NCBI GenBank assembly: GCA_015711855.1 | Contig: JACVJF010000011.1 | Coordinates: 1-42,763 of the forward strand | DNA: 42,763 bases | Reading direction: 5' to 3' | Origin: Candidatus Solincola quzhuomuensis | GTDB lineage: Bacteria; Actinomycetota; Geothermincolia; Geothermincolales; RBG-13-55-18 | Shown here: in pieces, positions 18,668-27,466 of the stretch | How the letters are laid out: every line of letters starts with the position of its first letter | Numbering within the stretch: position 1 is the stretch's first letter | The notes under the pieces: generated by a model | What the model was told of the DNA's origin: nothing | The model's input: the letters and a program-made list of their open reading frames with translations, nothing else | Database searches by the model: none | Position numbers and translations under genes: made by a program

Positions 18668-20881
18668 TCAGTCCGGGATGGTGAAGTAGAAGGTACTCCC
18701 CTTGCCGGGATTGGATTCCAACCACAGGCGGCCGCGCCAGTTGTTCACGATGCGCTTTACCGTGGAAAGACCTATGCCCATGCCGTGAGTGGAATCGTTT
18801 AAACGCCGAAAAGGCTGATATATGATCTCGCGGTACTCCTCGGGGATACCCGGTCCGTTGTCCTCCACCGCGACAACCGTCTCTTCGTCCCCGCGCTCCA
18901 GGCGCAGGGCTACCAGCGGAGAGCGGTTTTCCAGGTTGAACTTCACGGCGTTGTCCAGCAAGTTAGAGAGGACGAGCTTGAGGAGGTCGGGATCGGCGAC
19001 GACCGTAGCGGGCGCTTCGGGGAGCTCCAGGCAGGCCCGGGGAGCCCGGTCGACGATGCGCAGTTCATCCCAGACCTCCCGGGCCATTTCCGTCAGGTCG
19101 ACCTCTACCCTGGTCCCCGGTTTCAAGCCGGACCTGGCCATCTCGAATACGGACTTGATGGTCGCCGCCATGACCCGGCATGCATTGAGAATGTAGTCGA
19201 AGTACTCCATGGCCTGATCGTCGAGCTTACCCCTGCCCGCATCCCGGGCCAGGGTGGCGAATCCCTCGATGCTGGTGAGAGAGGAACGGAGGTCGTGAGA
19301 GACGATGTGGGCCAAAGCTTCCAGGTCCCGGTTTCGCTCTTGCAGTTCCATTTCCAGTTCTTTCCTGGCCGTAATGTCCAGGTCCATGCAGAAGACCTCC
19401 CTGCACTTGCCTTCTTGGCGGATGGGGAAGATGGTCGAGAATACCCACCTCTTCCTTCCTTGACGGTCATGGACGATCCACTCCCGGGGCTCCGAGGGTT
19501 CGCCTCCCTGCCAAAGTCGGCGGATTTCCTCCCGGAAGACCCTGGTATCCTCGGGGCTCAAGATGAGCTCCTCCAAGGTCTTTCCCATGACTTCCTCCCT
19601 CCGGAAGCCGTAGAGCTCCTCCGAGGCCCGGTTCCAGTAGGTCACCCGGCCCTCTTGGTCGTAGCCCTGCACCGCCACCAGCGGAGCCTGGTCGATAGCC
19701 GCTTTCAGGCGTTCCCCAGCCTCCGCGGCTACCCTCTCCTCGTAGTCCTCCTCGGTTTCATCCGCAACCTCTTTCACCAGGCTGAGGAAGAGAGGACGGT
19801 CTCCGCCGCTTATGACCGTACCGGTTATGGCGCATTTCTTGGTGGTCCCGTCCTTACAGCGGCCGGTTCCCAGGAAGCCGTAGAACCGCCTCAGCCTGAC
19901 CTTCTCCAGCTGCGTCTCGGACAAGGACCTCTCGTCGGCCACGTGAAGGTCCTGGACGCGCATGGAAAGGAGTTCTTCCGGAGAATAGCCCGTGAGCCGA
20001 GAGGCTGCCGGGTTGGCCCGTATTATTCGCCCTTCCAGATCATGGATGAAGATGGCGTCGCTGGCCCCCTCGAAGACCAGATTGAGCTTTTCCTCCGCTT
20101 CTTCCGCCCTTTTTGCGACGAGTTTCTGTTCGGTTACGTCCCTGAGGACCGCCAGCGTGTACGAGCCCTCCGCATCTTTCATGATGGAGGCGGTGAGCTC
20201 CAGGCAGATCTCCCGGCCGTCTTTGGCGTAGGCCCAGAGATCGTAGGTGGCAGGCGGCTTTTCGCCCCGTTGGCGGAGGAAATACCTCTCCAGGACCATT
20301 TCCCGACTGGCAGGCGTTATGAACTCGGAGAATGGCTTGGAGGTCAACTCCTCCGCCGTGTACCCGGTCATCTCGCAGAGCTTGGGATTGACGTAGGTGA
20401 GACGGTCGCCCCTGACCAGGGCTATCCCCGCGTTGACGTTCTCCACCAGGTGGCGGTAGCGGATCTCGGCCTCCTCCCTTGCGCGGCGGGCGCGGTAGGA
20501 TTCCCACTGCCGGCGTATGGTCAGGGCCACGCGCTTGAACTGCAGGATACCCGAACGCTTGATGATGTAGTCGTCGGCCCCTTCGCGCAACGCCTGGGAA
20601 GCGACCTCCTCGTTTCCCTGGCCGGTGAGGATGATGAAGGGTATCTCCGCGTCCTGCTCTCGGATCGCTCTAAGGAGTTCCAGACCGTTCATGCCCGGCC
20701 CCAGAAGGTAATCGCTGAGGATGACCTCGAAATCGTCTTCCCGGTAGAGGCGAAGGGCTTCTTCCGCGGTGGCCACGGATACGATTTCCAGATCCGGGTC
20801 TTCTTTCTCCAGGCTGCGGCGGATGAGAAGGGCGTGATCGGGATTGTCCTCCACGTGGAGGACGCGTATCTTAACGCTCAT
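18668..20881 (-). CDS. REC-PAS-PAS-PAS-HisKA-HATPase histidine kinase
   Basis: REC (ILSDYLLGPGMNGLELL), three PAS segments, LAHIVSHDLRSSLTSIEGFA H-box, DNGPGIPEEYREIIYQPF and GMGIGLSTVKRIV ATPase motifs. Confidence 0.95.
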   Translation of the reverse strand: MSVKIRVLHVEDNPDHALLIRRSLEKEDPDLEIVSVATAEEALRLYREDDFEVILSDYLLGPGMNGLELLRAIREQDAEIPFIILTGQGNEEVASQALREGADDYIIKRSGILQFKRVALTIRRQWESYRARRAREEAEIRYRHLVENVNAGIALVRGDRLTYVNPKLCEMTGYTAEELTSKPFSEFITPASREMVLERYFLRQRGEKPPATYDLWAYAKDGREICLELTASIMKDAEGSYTLAVLRDVTEQKLVAKRAEEAEEKLNLVFEGASDAIFIHDLEGRIIRANPAASRLTGYSPEELLSMRVQDLHVADERSLSETQLEKVRLRRFYGFLGTGRCKDGTTKKCAITGTVISGGDRPLFLSLVKEVADETEEDYEERVAAEAGERLKAAIDQAPLVAVQGYDQEGRVTYWNRASEELYGFRREEVMGKTLEELILSPEDTRVFREEIRRLWQGGEPSEPREWIVHDRQGRKRWVFSTIFPIRQEGKCREVFCMDLDITARKELEMELQERNRDLEALAHIVSHDLRSSLTSIEGFATLARDAGRGKLDDQAMEYFDYILNACRVMAATIKSVFEMARSGLKPGTRVEVDLTEMAREVWDELRIVDRAPRACLELPEAPATVVADPDLLKLVLSNLLDNAVKFNLENRSPLVALRLERGDEETVVAVEDNGPGIPEEYREIIYQPFRRLNDSTHGMGIGLSTVKRIVNNWRGRLWLESNPGKGSTFYFTIPD

Positions 20882-21239
20882 TCCACCTCCCGTCCACCGA
20901 ATTCATCCCCGTTCTCCATCTTGTATTTTACGTAATCCCCTTTACCGGGCGGCCGGCGTTCGCACTTCTTTTTAAGACATTTCGGACTTGTAATGTCCCG
21001 TGGGGCTGGAAAAATGCTCGAATGCGGATCCCTGGTGCGATTTTCATCCTTTTCCCGAAGATATTATAACCGTTATCGCGCCGGGCATAAATAAGCGGAC
21101 ACCGGGGGCTCGAGGAGGCGCGAGAGAATCGGCGAAAGAACGGGGAGCGAGCCTTACCGAGCGCGAGCCGCTCCGCGTAAAAGACCGTTCTTCTGAAAGC
21201 TTCCGGCCCCTTGTCCTTCAGGTGGGGAATGGGGGCGGA

Positions 21240-21245
21240 TATAAT
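21240..21245 (+). promoter_or_regulatory. TATAAT -10 box, 6 nt before rnd ATG (putative leaderless promoter)
   Basis: GGATATAATGGGTCCATGGCC; no SD possible in the 6-nt gap. Confidence 0.55.
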
Positions 21246-21251
21246 GGGTCC

Positions 21252-22382
21252 ATGGCCCGATTCCAGTATGTGGACGAACCAAAGAAGATGTGGAGGATGA
21301 TCCTGCGACTCCGCGAAAGCGCCCGTCTATCCGTCGATCTGGAATCGGACAATTTCCACCATTACGGCGACCGCATCGCCCTGCTGCAGGTGGGCGACGA
21401 TGAACTCGTGTATATCGTGGACCCCCAGAAAATCGACCTAACCCCGCTTTCCAAGTTGTTCGCCGATCCCTCTCGGGAGAAGGTCTTTCACGACGTGGAT
21501 TACGACGGCAGGATGATCCTCACCTTCCTGGGAGTGAAGCCGGCCCCCGTCTTCGATACCATGGTCGCCGCGCGCTTCCTGGGCAAGGAGAAAATCGGAT
21601 TGGCCGATCTCCTGGAGGAATATTTCGGGATCGTCCTGGACAAGGGTTTTCAGAGGGCGGATTGGTCGCACAGGCCCTTAGACGAGCGGATGCTGGAATA
21701 CGCAGCCCATGACGTTGCTCACCTCCTGGATTTGCGGGACAGGATGGAGGAGGAGTTGAGAGAACTTGGACGGCTGGAATGGGCGCGGGAGGAGTTCCGC
21801 CGGCTGGTGGAGGAGTTGTCCCCCATGCCGGAGCGTAAACCTGATTCCACCCGGGTGAAGGGCGCTAGGGACCTGAGTCCCCGGCAGCTGGCCGTGCTCC
21901 AGAAATTGCTGGAGTGGAGGGAGCAGGAGGCCAGGCGCAGGGACCTTCCGCCGTTCAAGCTGGTGGGCACGGAAAGGTTGCTCGAGGTAGCCAGGAGGAA
22001 CATCCGCAACCGGCGTGACCTGGAGAGGTCGGGCGCTCTATCCCCCCGGCAACTGGACCGTTACGGAAGGGATATCTTGAAGGCCGTGGAGAGCGGGTTT
22101 AGGGAGTCCCCGGAGCGCTGGCCCCGTTTTCCCACACCGGAGAGACAACCTCGCGACCTGGAAGTGGAAAGGAAGATCCGCCGGTTGAAGGCCGCCAGGG
22201 ACCGCAGGGCCGGCGAACTCGGCTTGGACCCCGGCTTTCTGCTCCCCAACGCCGCACTCAAGGTCTTGGCCCGCCTCAAACCTCGCACGCGTGAGGAGTT
22301 GGACTCCAGCGGCATCCTCAAGAGATGGCAGCTGGAAGCGGTGGGAGATGCCCTGGCGGAGTGTCTGTTCGGAAGGGATTGA
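21252..22382 (+). CDS. rnd: Ribonuclease D-like 3'-5' exonuclease with HRDC domains
   Basis: SVDLESDNFHHYGDRIALLQVGDDELVYIVDP, VFHDVDYDGRMILTFLG, LEYAAHDVAHLLDLRDRM DEDD exonuclease motifs; C-terminal HRDC-like segments. Confidence 0.9.
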   Translation: MARFQYVDEPKKMWRMILRLRESARLSVDLESDNFHHYGDRIALLQVGDDELVYIVDPQKIDLTPLSKLFADPSREKVFHDVDYDGRMILTFLGVKPAPVFDTMVAARFLGKEKIGLADLLEEYFGIVLDKGFQRADWSHRPLDERMLEYAAHDVAHLLDLRDRMEEELRELGRLEWAREEFRRLVEELSPMPERKPDSTRVKGARDLSPRQLAVLQKLLEWREQEARRRDLPPFKLVGTERLLEVARRNIRNRRDLERSGALSPRQLDRYGRDILKAVESGFRESPERWPRFPTPERQPRDLEVERKIRRLKAARDRRAGELGLDPGFLLPNAALKVLARLKPRTREELDSSGILKRWQLEAVGDALAECLFGRD

Positions 22383-22394
22383 GAGTCTCCGCGG

Positions 22395-22688
22395 TCATTC
22401 GTAGGTAGCTCCGCAGTGCCTACAGAAACGCTCTTCCGCTTTCGCTCGTGGTTGCCCGCACTTCCTAAAGAACCTAGCCGCTTTCTGGGTTTCCCCAGCC
22501 TCCTCCCGGGGTCCGGTCTTCCGGGGAGAGGGAACCGGTCGGGTCCGAGTGGCTCCGGAGAAGGTGCCGGGCCGGCCTAAGCGGGAGGAAACGCGAATCG
22601 ACCTACACCTCACCATACGGGCATCATCCCAGGTTTCCATCTCCCATCGATATCCATAAGGATATAGGAAACCTCCATGGCCGCCCAC
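22395..22688 (-). other. Possible short/degenerate ORF ending in a zinc ribbon
   Basis: C-terminus FFRKCGQPRAKAEERFCRHCGATYE is a double CxxC zinc ribbon; upstream part looks non-coding. Confidence 0.3.
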
Positions 22689-22880
22689 ATGTTATACTGG
22701 GCGTCTCCGTACCCCTTGTAGGCGCGGGCGGGCGTATCCTCGCGGAAGATGAAGCGTACCTCCAACCTGGGATTCCCCCTTGCTCCCTCCACACCCGGCA
22801 CGAGGGTGAAAACCAGTCCGATAAAGGAACCCAAGAGGAGCGCGAGCGAGACAAAAACGAGGACATTCTTACGGCTTTTA
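22610..22880 (-). pseudogene. Possible frameshifted small membrane-anchored protein
   Basis: Open frame KSGKSRKNVLVFVSLALLLGSFIGLVFTLVPGVEGARGNPRLEVRFIFREDTPARAYKGYGDAQYNMWAAMEVSYILMDIDGRWKPGMMPVW; only an out-of-frame ATG (ATGAAAATCTGGTAA) sits at its 5' end. Confidence 0.35.
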
Positions 22881-23130
22881 CCAGATTTTCATCAGCCGCC
22901 TTGTTCCGGGAGCGGTACTTGTTTCTCGAGGCAATTACAACCTGCCCCTTCGGGTTATCCGCTCAAGAGCTTTACCTGCGATTAGGTCTTCCCGTAAACC
23001 CGAGGCCGCGGGGCACCCTCTGAAGGTGACGACACGCAGTGACGACGACCGGAACCGGAGAGATTCCTTTCGGGTTTTCTCCACTCATCGGTGCGGCTTG
23101 GCGCATGTGCAGCAGCCGTTACCGGTGTGT

Positions 23131-23136
23131 TAAAAT
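23131..23136 (+). promoter_or_regulatory. Extended -10 (TGT-TAAAAT) 8 nt before rmlA ATG (putative leaderless promoter)
   Basis: GTGTGTTAAAATTTTCAACCATGGAG; no SD in the gap. Confidence 0.5.
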
Positions 23137-23144
23137 TTTCAACC

Positions 23145-24215
23145 ATGGAGCTTAAGGGTCTGATTCTTTCCGGCGGAGAGGGGACCAGGCTGCGTCCCAT
23201 AACCCATACCAGCGCCAAACAACTGGTGCCGGTGGCCAACAAGCCCATACTCTTTTACGGGCTGGAGGCCCTGCGGGACGCCGGGATAAGCGACATCGGC
23301 ATCATCGTGGGAGACACCGAAGAGGAGATACGCAAGGCGGTCGGGGACGGATCGGCCTGGGGAGTGCGGGTGACCTACATCCGACAGGAGGCGCCACTGG
23401 GTCTGGCTCACGCCGTGCTCACCGCCGAGGAGTTCCTGGGAGACACCCCCTTCGTCATGTACCTCGGGGACAACCTGATCAAGGAGGGCATCTCCGCCTT
23501 CGTGGAGGAGTTCCGAAACAAGGAAGTGGACGCCCTCATCCTCCTGGCCCACGTGGCGGAGCCGCAGAGGTTCGGCGTGGCTCGCCTGGAGGGAAACCGG
23601 GTGGTCCAACTGGTGGAGAAGCCCAAGGACCCTCCCAGCGACCTGGCCCTGGTGGGCGCTTACATGTTCCGGCCCTGCATCCTGGAGGCCTCTCGGGCCA
23701 TCACGCCCTCCTGGAGGAACGAGCTGGAGATAACCGATGCCATCCAGTACCTCATCGACAACGGTTACCGGGTGGAGGCCCACATCATCAAGGGATGGTG
23801 GAAGGACACCGGGCATATCGAGGACCTCCTGGAGGCCAACCGGATGGTCCTGGAGGACATAGAGACCAGTATCCGGGGGAGATTGGACGAGGAGAGCCGC
23901 GTCCTGGGCCGGGTGGTGGTGGAGGAGGGAGCGGAAGTGGTGCGCTCCACTTTGCGCGGGCCATGCATAGTAGGGAAGGAATCCCGTATAGTCGATTCCT
24001 ACATCGGCCCCTTCACCTCCATATACTGCGGAGTCACCGTGGAGGGCAGCGAGATCGAACATTCCATAATCATGGAGAACAGCACCATAAGGAACATGCC
24101 CGGCCGGATAGAGGACAGCCTCATCGGCAAGAACGTGGAGATAGACAGGTCTTTCATCTTGCCAAAAGCGTTTCGGTTCATGCTCGGAGACAATTCCAGG
24201 GTAGGACTGATCTGA
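23145..24215 (+). CDS. rmlA: Glucose-1-phosphate thymidylyltransferase, long form with left-handed beta-helix C-terminus
   Basis: MELKGLILSGGEGTRLRPITHTSAKQLVPVANKPILFYGLEAL; C-terminal hexapeptide-type repeats CIVGKESRIVDSYIGPFTSIYCGVTVEGSEIEHSIIMENSTI. Confidence 0.93.
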   Translation: MELKGLILSGGEGTRLRPITHTSAKQLVPVANKPILFYGLEALRDAGISDIGIIVGDTEEEIRKAVGDGSAWGVRVTYIRQEAPLGLAHAVLTAEEFLGDTPFVMYLGDNLIKEGISAFVEEFRNKEVDALILLAHVAEPQRFGVARLEGNRVVQLVEKPKDPPSDLALVGAYMFRPCILEASRAITPSWRNELEITDAIQYLIDNGYRVEAHIIKGWWKDTGHIEDLLEANRMVLEDIETSIRGRLDEESRVLGRVVVEEGAEVVRSTLRGPCIVGKESRIVDSYIGPFTSIYCGVTVEGSEIEHSIIMENSTIRNMPGRIEDSLIGKNVEIDRSFILPKAFRFMLGDNSRVGLI

Positions 24216-24226
24216 GGGGAAGGGGA

Positions 24227-24667
24227 ATGATAACCGGACTCGAGGTCAGGGAATTACCCACCCGCCTGCATCGTTCCGGCTACACGGTCGAGGTATGGGG
24301 GGAAGGAGAGGGACCGGCGGAAAGACTTCAATCCTCCCTCCACAACGTCTTTCCCGGGAAGGTCGAAGCCTGGTTCGTGTGCGAGGAAGCCGCAGAGCGG
24401 GTGGTATGCCTGAAGGGCATGATCAAGCTCGTATTATACGACCGGCGGGGCGATTCGGACTCCCGCGGCCGGGTCATGGAGGTCTTCCTCGGCGAGCACC
24501 GCTTTCGGGAGGTCAGAATACCCAAGGGGATATTATGGGGATGGAAAGCCATAGGTGAGGAACCGGCCCTGGTCCTATCCGTACGGGAAGGAAAGGGAGG
24601 AGATCTCGAGCGCTTGGACCAAGAGAGGGCGCGGGTGCCCTATGACTGGGAGATCGTCATGCGTTGA
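24227..24667 (+). CDS. dTDP-4-dehydrorhamnose 3,5-epimerase-like (RmlC-like cupin)
   Basis: 146 aa; SLHNVFPGKVEAWF, LKGMIKLVLYDRRGDSDSRGRVMEVFLGEHRFREVRIPKGILWGWKAIGEEPALVLSV; between rmlA and rmlB. Confidence 0.75.
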   Translation: MITGLEVRELPTRLHRSGYTVEVWGEGEGPAERLQSSLHNVFPGKVEAWFVCEEAAERVVCLKGMIKLVLYDRRGDSDSRGRVMEVFLGEHRFREVRIPKGILWGWKAIGEEPALVLSVREGKGGDLERLDQERARVPYDWEIVMR

Positions 24668-24695
24668 GAGCATGGCCGGGGAGTGACGTCACGGG

Positions 24696-25694
24696 ATGCG
24701 ATTGTTGGTTACCGGAGGATGCGGGTTCATAGGGAGCAACTTCATCCGGTACGTCCTCGGAGAACACCCCGAGGACGAGGTGCTCAACCTGGATAAATTG
24801 ACCTATGCAGGAAACCCGCTCAACCTGCGCGACGTGGAAAAGGATCCCCGGTACCAGTTCCAACGCGGCGACATATGCGAGGAGGAGGACGTGCGGAAGG
24901 CTTTCCGGTGGAAGCCGGACGCCGTGGTCAATTTCGCCGCGGAGACCCACGTCGACCGCTCCATTTCCGATCCGGAGGCCTTCGTGCGCACCGATGTCCT
25001 GGGGACCCTCCGTTTGTTACGGGTTTCCCTGGAGGCCGGCGTGCGCTACGTGCAGATCAGCACGGACGAGGTGTACGGGAGCATCGAGGAGGGTTCCTTC
25101 ACCGAGGAGAGCCCCTTGCGGCCCAACAGCCCCTACGCGGCCTCCAAGGCGAGCGCCGACCTCCTGGTCCGCTCCTTCGTGCGCACTTACGGCCTGGACG
25201 CGGTCATCGTGCGCAGCTCCAACAATTACGGGCCCTACCAATATCCGGAAAAGGTCATTCCCCTTTTCGTCACCAATCTCCTGGAGGGCAGGAAGGTGCC
25301 CCTTTACGGGGAGGGCCGGAACGTCAGGGATTGGTTGTACGTGGAGGACAATTGCCGGGCCATCGACCTGGTTCTTCGCCGGGGAGAGAGCGGAGGCGTG
25401 TACAACGTGGGAGCCGGTCAGGAAATGACCAATCTGGAGCTCGCCCGGGCCATACTGGCCCTCCTGGGGAAAGGAGAGGAATGCATCCAACACGTTCCGG
25501 ACAGGCCGGGACACGACCTCCGCTATTCCGTCGATTCCACCCGGGTACGGAGCATGGGCTGGGAGCCGCGCTACGACTTCCGGAGCGGCCTGCGGGAAAC
25601 GGTGCGCTGGTACCGGGAAAACGAGGGATGGTGGAAACCCATAAAGAGCGGGGAGTTCCGGGAGTATTACCTTAAACGCTACGGCGACGTTTAA
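24696..25694 (+). CDS. rmlB: dTDP-glucose 4,6-dehydratase
   Basis: MRLLVTGGCGFIGSNFIRYVL, AETHVDRSISDPEAFVRTDVLGT, STDEVYGSIEEGSFTEESPLRPNSPYAASKASAD, SSNNYGPYQYPEKVIPLFV. Confidence 0.97.
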   Translation: MRLLVTGGCGFIGSNFIRYVLGEHPEDEVLNLDKLTYAGNPLNLRDVEKDPRYQFQRGDICEEEDVRKAFRWKPDAVVNFAAETHVDRSISDPEAFVRTDVLGTLRLLRVSLEAGVRYVQISTDEVYGSIEEGSFTEESPLRPNSPYAASKASADLLVRSFVRTYGLDAVIVRSSNNYGPYQYPEKVIPLFVTNLLEGRKVPLYGEGRNVRDWLYVEDNCRAIDLVLRRGESGGVYNVGAGQEMTNLELARAILALLGKGEECIQHVPDRPGHDLRYSVDSTRVRSMGWEPRYDFRSGLRETVRWYRENEGWWKPIKSGEFREYYLKRYGDV

Positions 25695-25813
25695 AGGGTA
25701 CGCGCGCACCCACGGGGGCGATTTATCTAGCGCGTCGACAGGAATCAGGCATGGCCGGAGGGAATTATGATTATGGGTGGAGTATATCTTTCGGTCGTTC
25801 GGAGGGTCGTTTC

Positions 25814-26500
25814 ATGAAACTTTCCGTAATCATCCCGGTGTACAACGAGCGCAACACCATCAAGGAGGTGCTGCGCCGCGTGCGGCAGGTGGACATAGGC
25901 GACATGGAAAAGGAGATCGTGGTGGTGGACGACGGATCCACGGACGGCACCCGGGATATCCTGGCCATGGAGGAGAACTCGGCCACCCGGGTCATCTATC
26001 ACCCGGAAAACAGAGGAAAGGGAGCTGCCGTGCGTTCGGGTCTGGCCGCCGCTACGGGAGACCTGATCATCATCCAGGATGCGGATCTGGAATACGACCC
26101 CGAGGACTACCCCAAGTTGCTCGAACCCATACTCAAGGGCAAGGCGGAGGTGGTTTACGGATCGCGTTTCACCGGTCCCCGCAAGAACATGCTCTTCTGG
26201 CATTACGTCGGTAACCGCTTTTTGGCCCTGGTGACCAACATCCTCTACAACACCACCATCTCGGACATGGAGACCTGCTACAAGCTCTTCACCCGCCGGG
26301 CGTTGGAGGGGATAGTGTTGAGGTCCGACCGTTTCGACATAGAGCCGGAGATCACGGCCAAGATATTGAAGAAGAGGATCCGTATCTTCGAGGTGCCCAT
26401 CTCCTACACGGGAAGGGAGATCGAGGAGGGCAAGAAGATAAGCTGGAAGGACGGGAGACCCGCCCTGTGGGCCCTGATAAAATACCGCTTCGTGGATTGA
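25814..26500 (+). CDS. Family 2 glycosyltransferase (DPM1/polyprenyl-phosphate sugar transferase-like, no TM domain)
   Basis: MKLSVIIPVYNERNTIKEVLRRV, VVVDDGSTDGTRDIL, IIQDADLEYDPEDYPKLLEPI, VYGSRF, TCYKLFTR. Confidence 0.93.
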   Translation: MKLSVIIPVYNERNTIKEVLRRVRQVDIGDMEKEIVVVDDGSTDGTRDILAMEENSATRVIYHPENRGKGAAVRSGLAAATGDLIIIQDADLEYDPEDYPKLLEPILKGKAEVVYGSRFTGPRKNMLFWHYVGNRFLALVTNILYNTTISDMETCYKLFTRRALEGIVLRSDRFDIEPEITAKILKKRIRIFEVPISYTGREIEEGKKISWKDGRPALWALIKYRFVD

Positions 26501-26502
26501 CG

Positions 26503-26528
26503 GAAAAAAGAGGGCGCACGGAGCGCCC
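26503..26528 (-). terminator. Rho-independent terminator of the minus-strand GYD gene
   Basis: GGGCGC-acgga-GCGCCC hairpin followed on the minus strand by C-T6. Confidence 0.75.
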
Positions 26529-26554
26529 CCATCATTTCGTAGGCGGCCTTTTCG

Positions 26555-26839
26555 CTACTTGAGGCTTTCGATGAAGGTGTCCACGTCGATAGCCGGGAGG
26601 GTCATTATGCGCACCGTTCCCCTGGATGCCAGCTGAACCGAGATGCGGGCTATGGTTTCGTTGTTGGGGGCTTCCACTATGTTGACGAAGTCGTACTGTC
26701 CGAGCACCACATACTGGGATACCACCTTACCCCCCATGGCCTCGACGTCCTTGTTGACTTCCTTTATGCGGTCGGGATTCTTGGTCAGGGTGGCGCACCC
26801 CTCGTCCGTGAGCCGGCTGATCAGAATATACGTGGCCAT
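26555..26839 (-). CDS. GYD-domain protein
   Basis: MATYILISRLTDEGCATLTKNPDRIKEVNKDVEAMGGKVVSQYVVLGQYDFVNIVEAPNNETIARI. Confidence 0.92.
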   Translation of the reverse strand: MATYILISRLTDEGCATLTKNPDRIKEVNKDVEAMGGKVVSQYVVLGQYDFVNIVEAPNNETIARISVQLASRGTVRIMTLPAIDVDTFIESLK

Positions 26840-27466
26840 CGACCTCCTCCTTTCCTCATCCATCTACCGCCGTCAATTATATTTACCCCGCTTCCTGAGC
26901 CGATAAACTCCGATCTTCTTCAACCACCGGAACGCTTAAGGCGTCCTGCGTGTCCGCTCGCCCGCCGTGCGAAAATCGTTTGCCGGCGGAAATCGTCGAC
27001 CATGGCGACGACAGGTATGATAGGGGTGGAAAAGGACCGTGAAGGCATGACCATCGTCGGTGGTGAGGCTATGGGAAACGGTATGGCTTTACTCCATACC
27101 GCGCTGGGAAGTCGCGCATGGCTGCCCAAAGTCTCCAACAAGGCCTGGGAGACGGCGCGGGAGCGCGCTCTCGAACATCTTGACCCGAGACGGAAAAGGG
27201 CAAGCCGAGGGGCGGGAGAAGGAGTCCACATTGGAATGTACGACCTTCAGGGCCGATCTCGGGGATTCCCGCCGCGACGCCGATTTCCTGGTGGCGGTCC
27301 ACGAGGACATGGATCGCGCGTCGATAACCCGGCAAGGGAAGCTCCAAGGTGGTCCGAGGTCGTGTCCGAAGTCCAGATGTTGGTCGTTTCGGCTTCGCTT
27401 CTTCTTCCGCAGGAAGAAAAGGGAATTTTCATCCGACCCTGAATGATGTGATGGGAAGGAGGATAA

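Noticed and set aside
19295-20935. 546-aa plus-strand ORF
   Set aside because: Antisense to a clear histidine kinase; shadow ORF.
27002-27442. 146-aa ORF in the GYD-HDAC intergenic region
   Set aside because: No motif, low-complexity Arg/Gly composition, alternative overlapping frames equally open.
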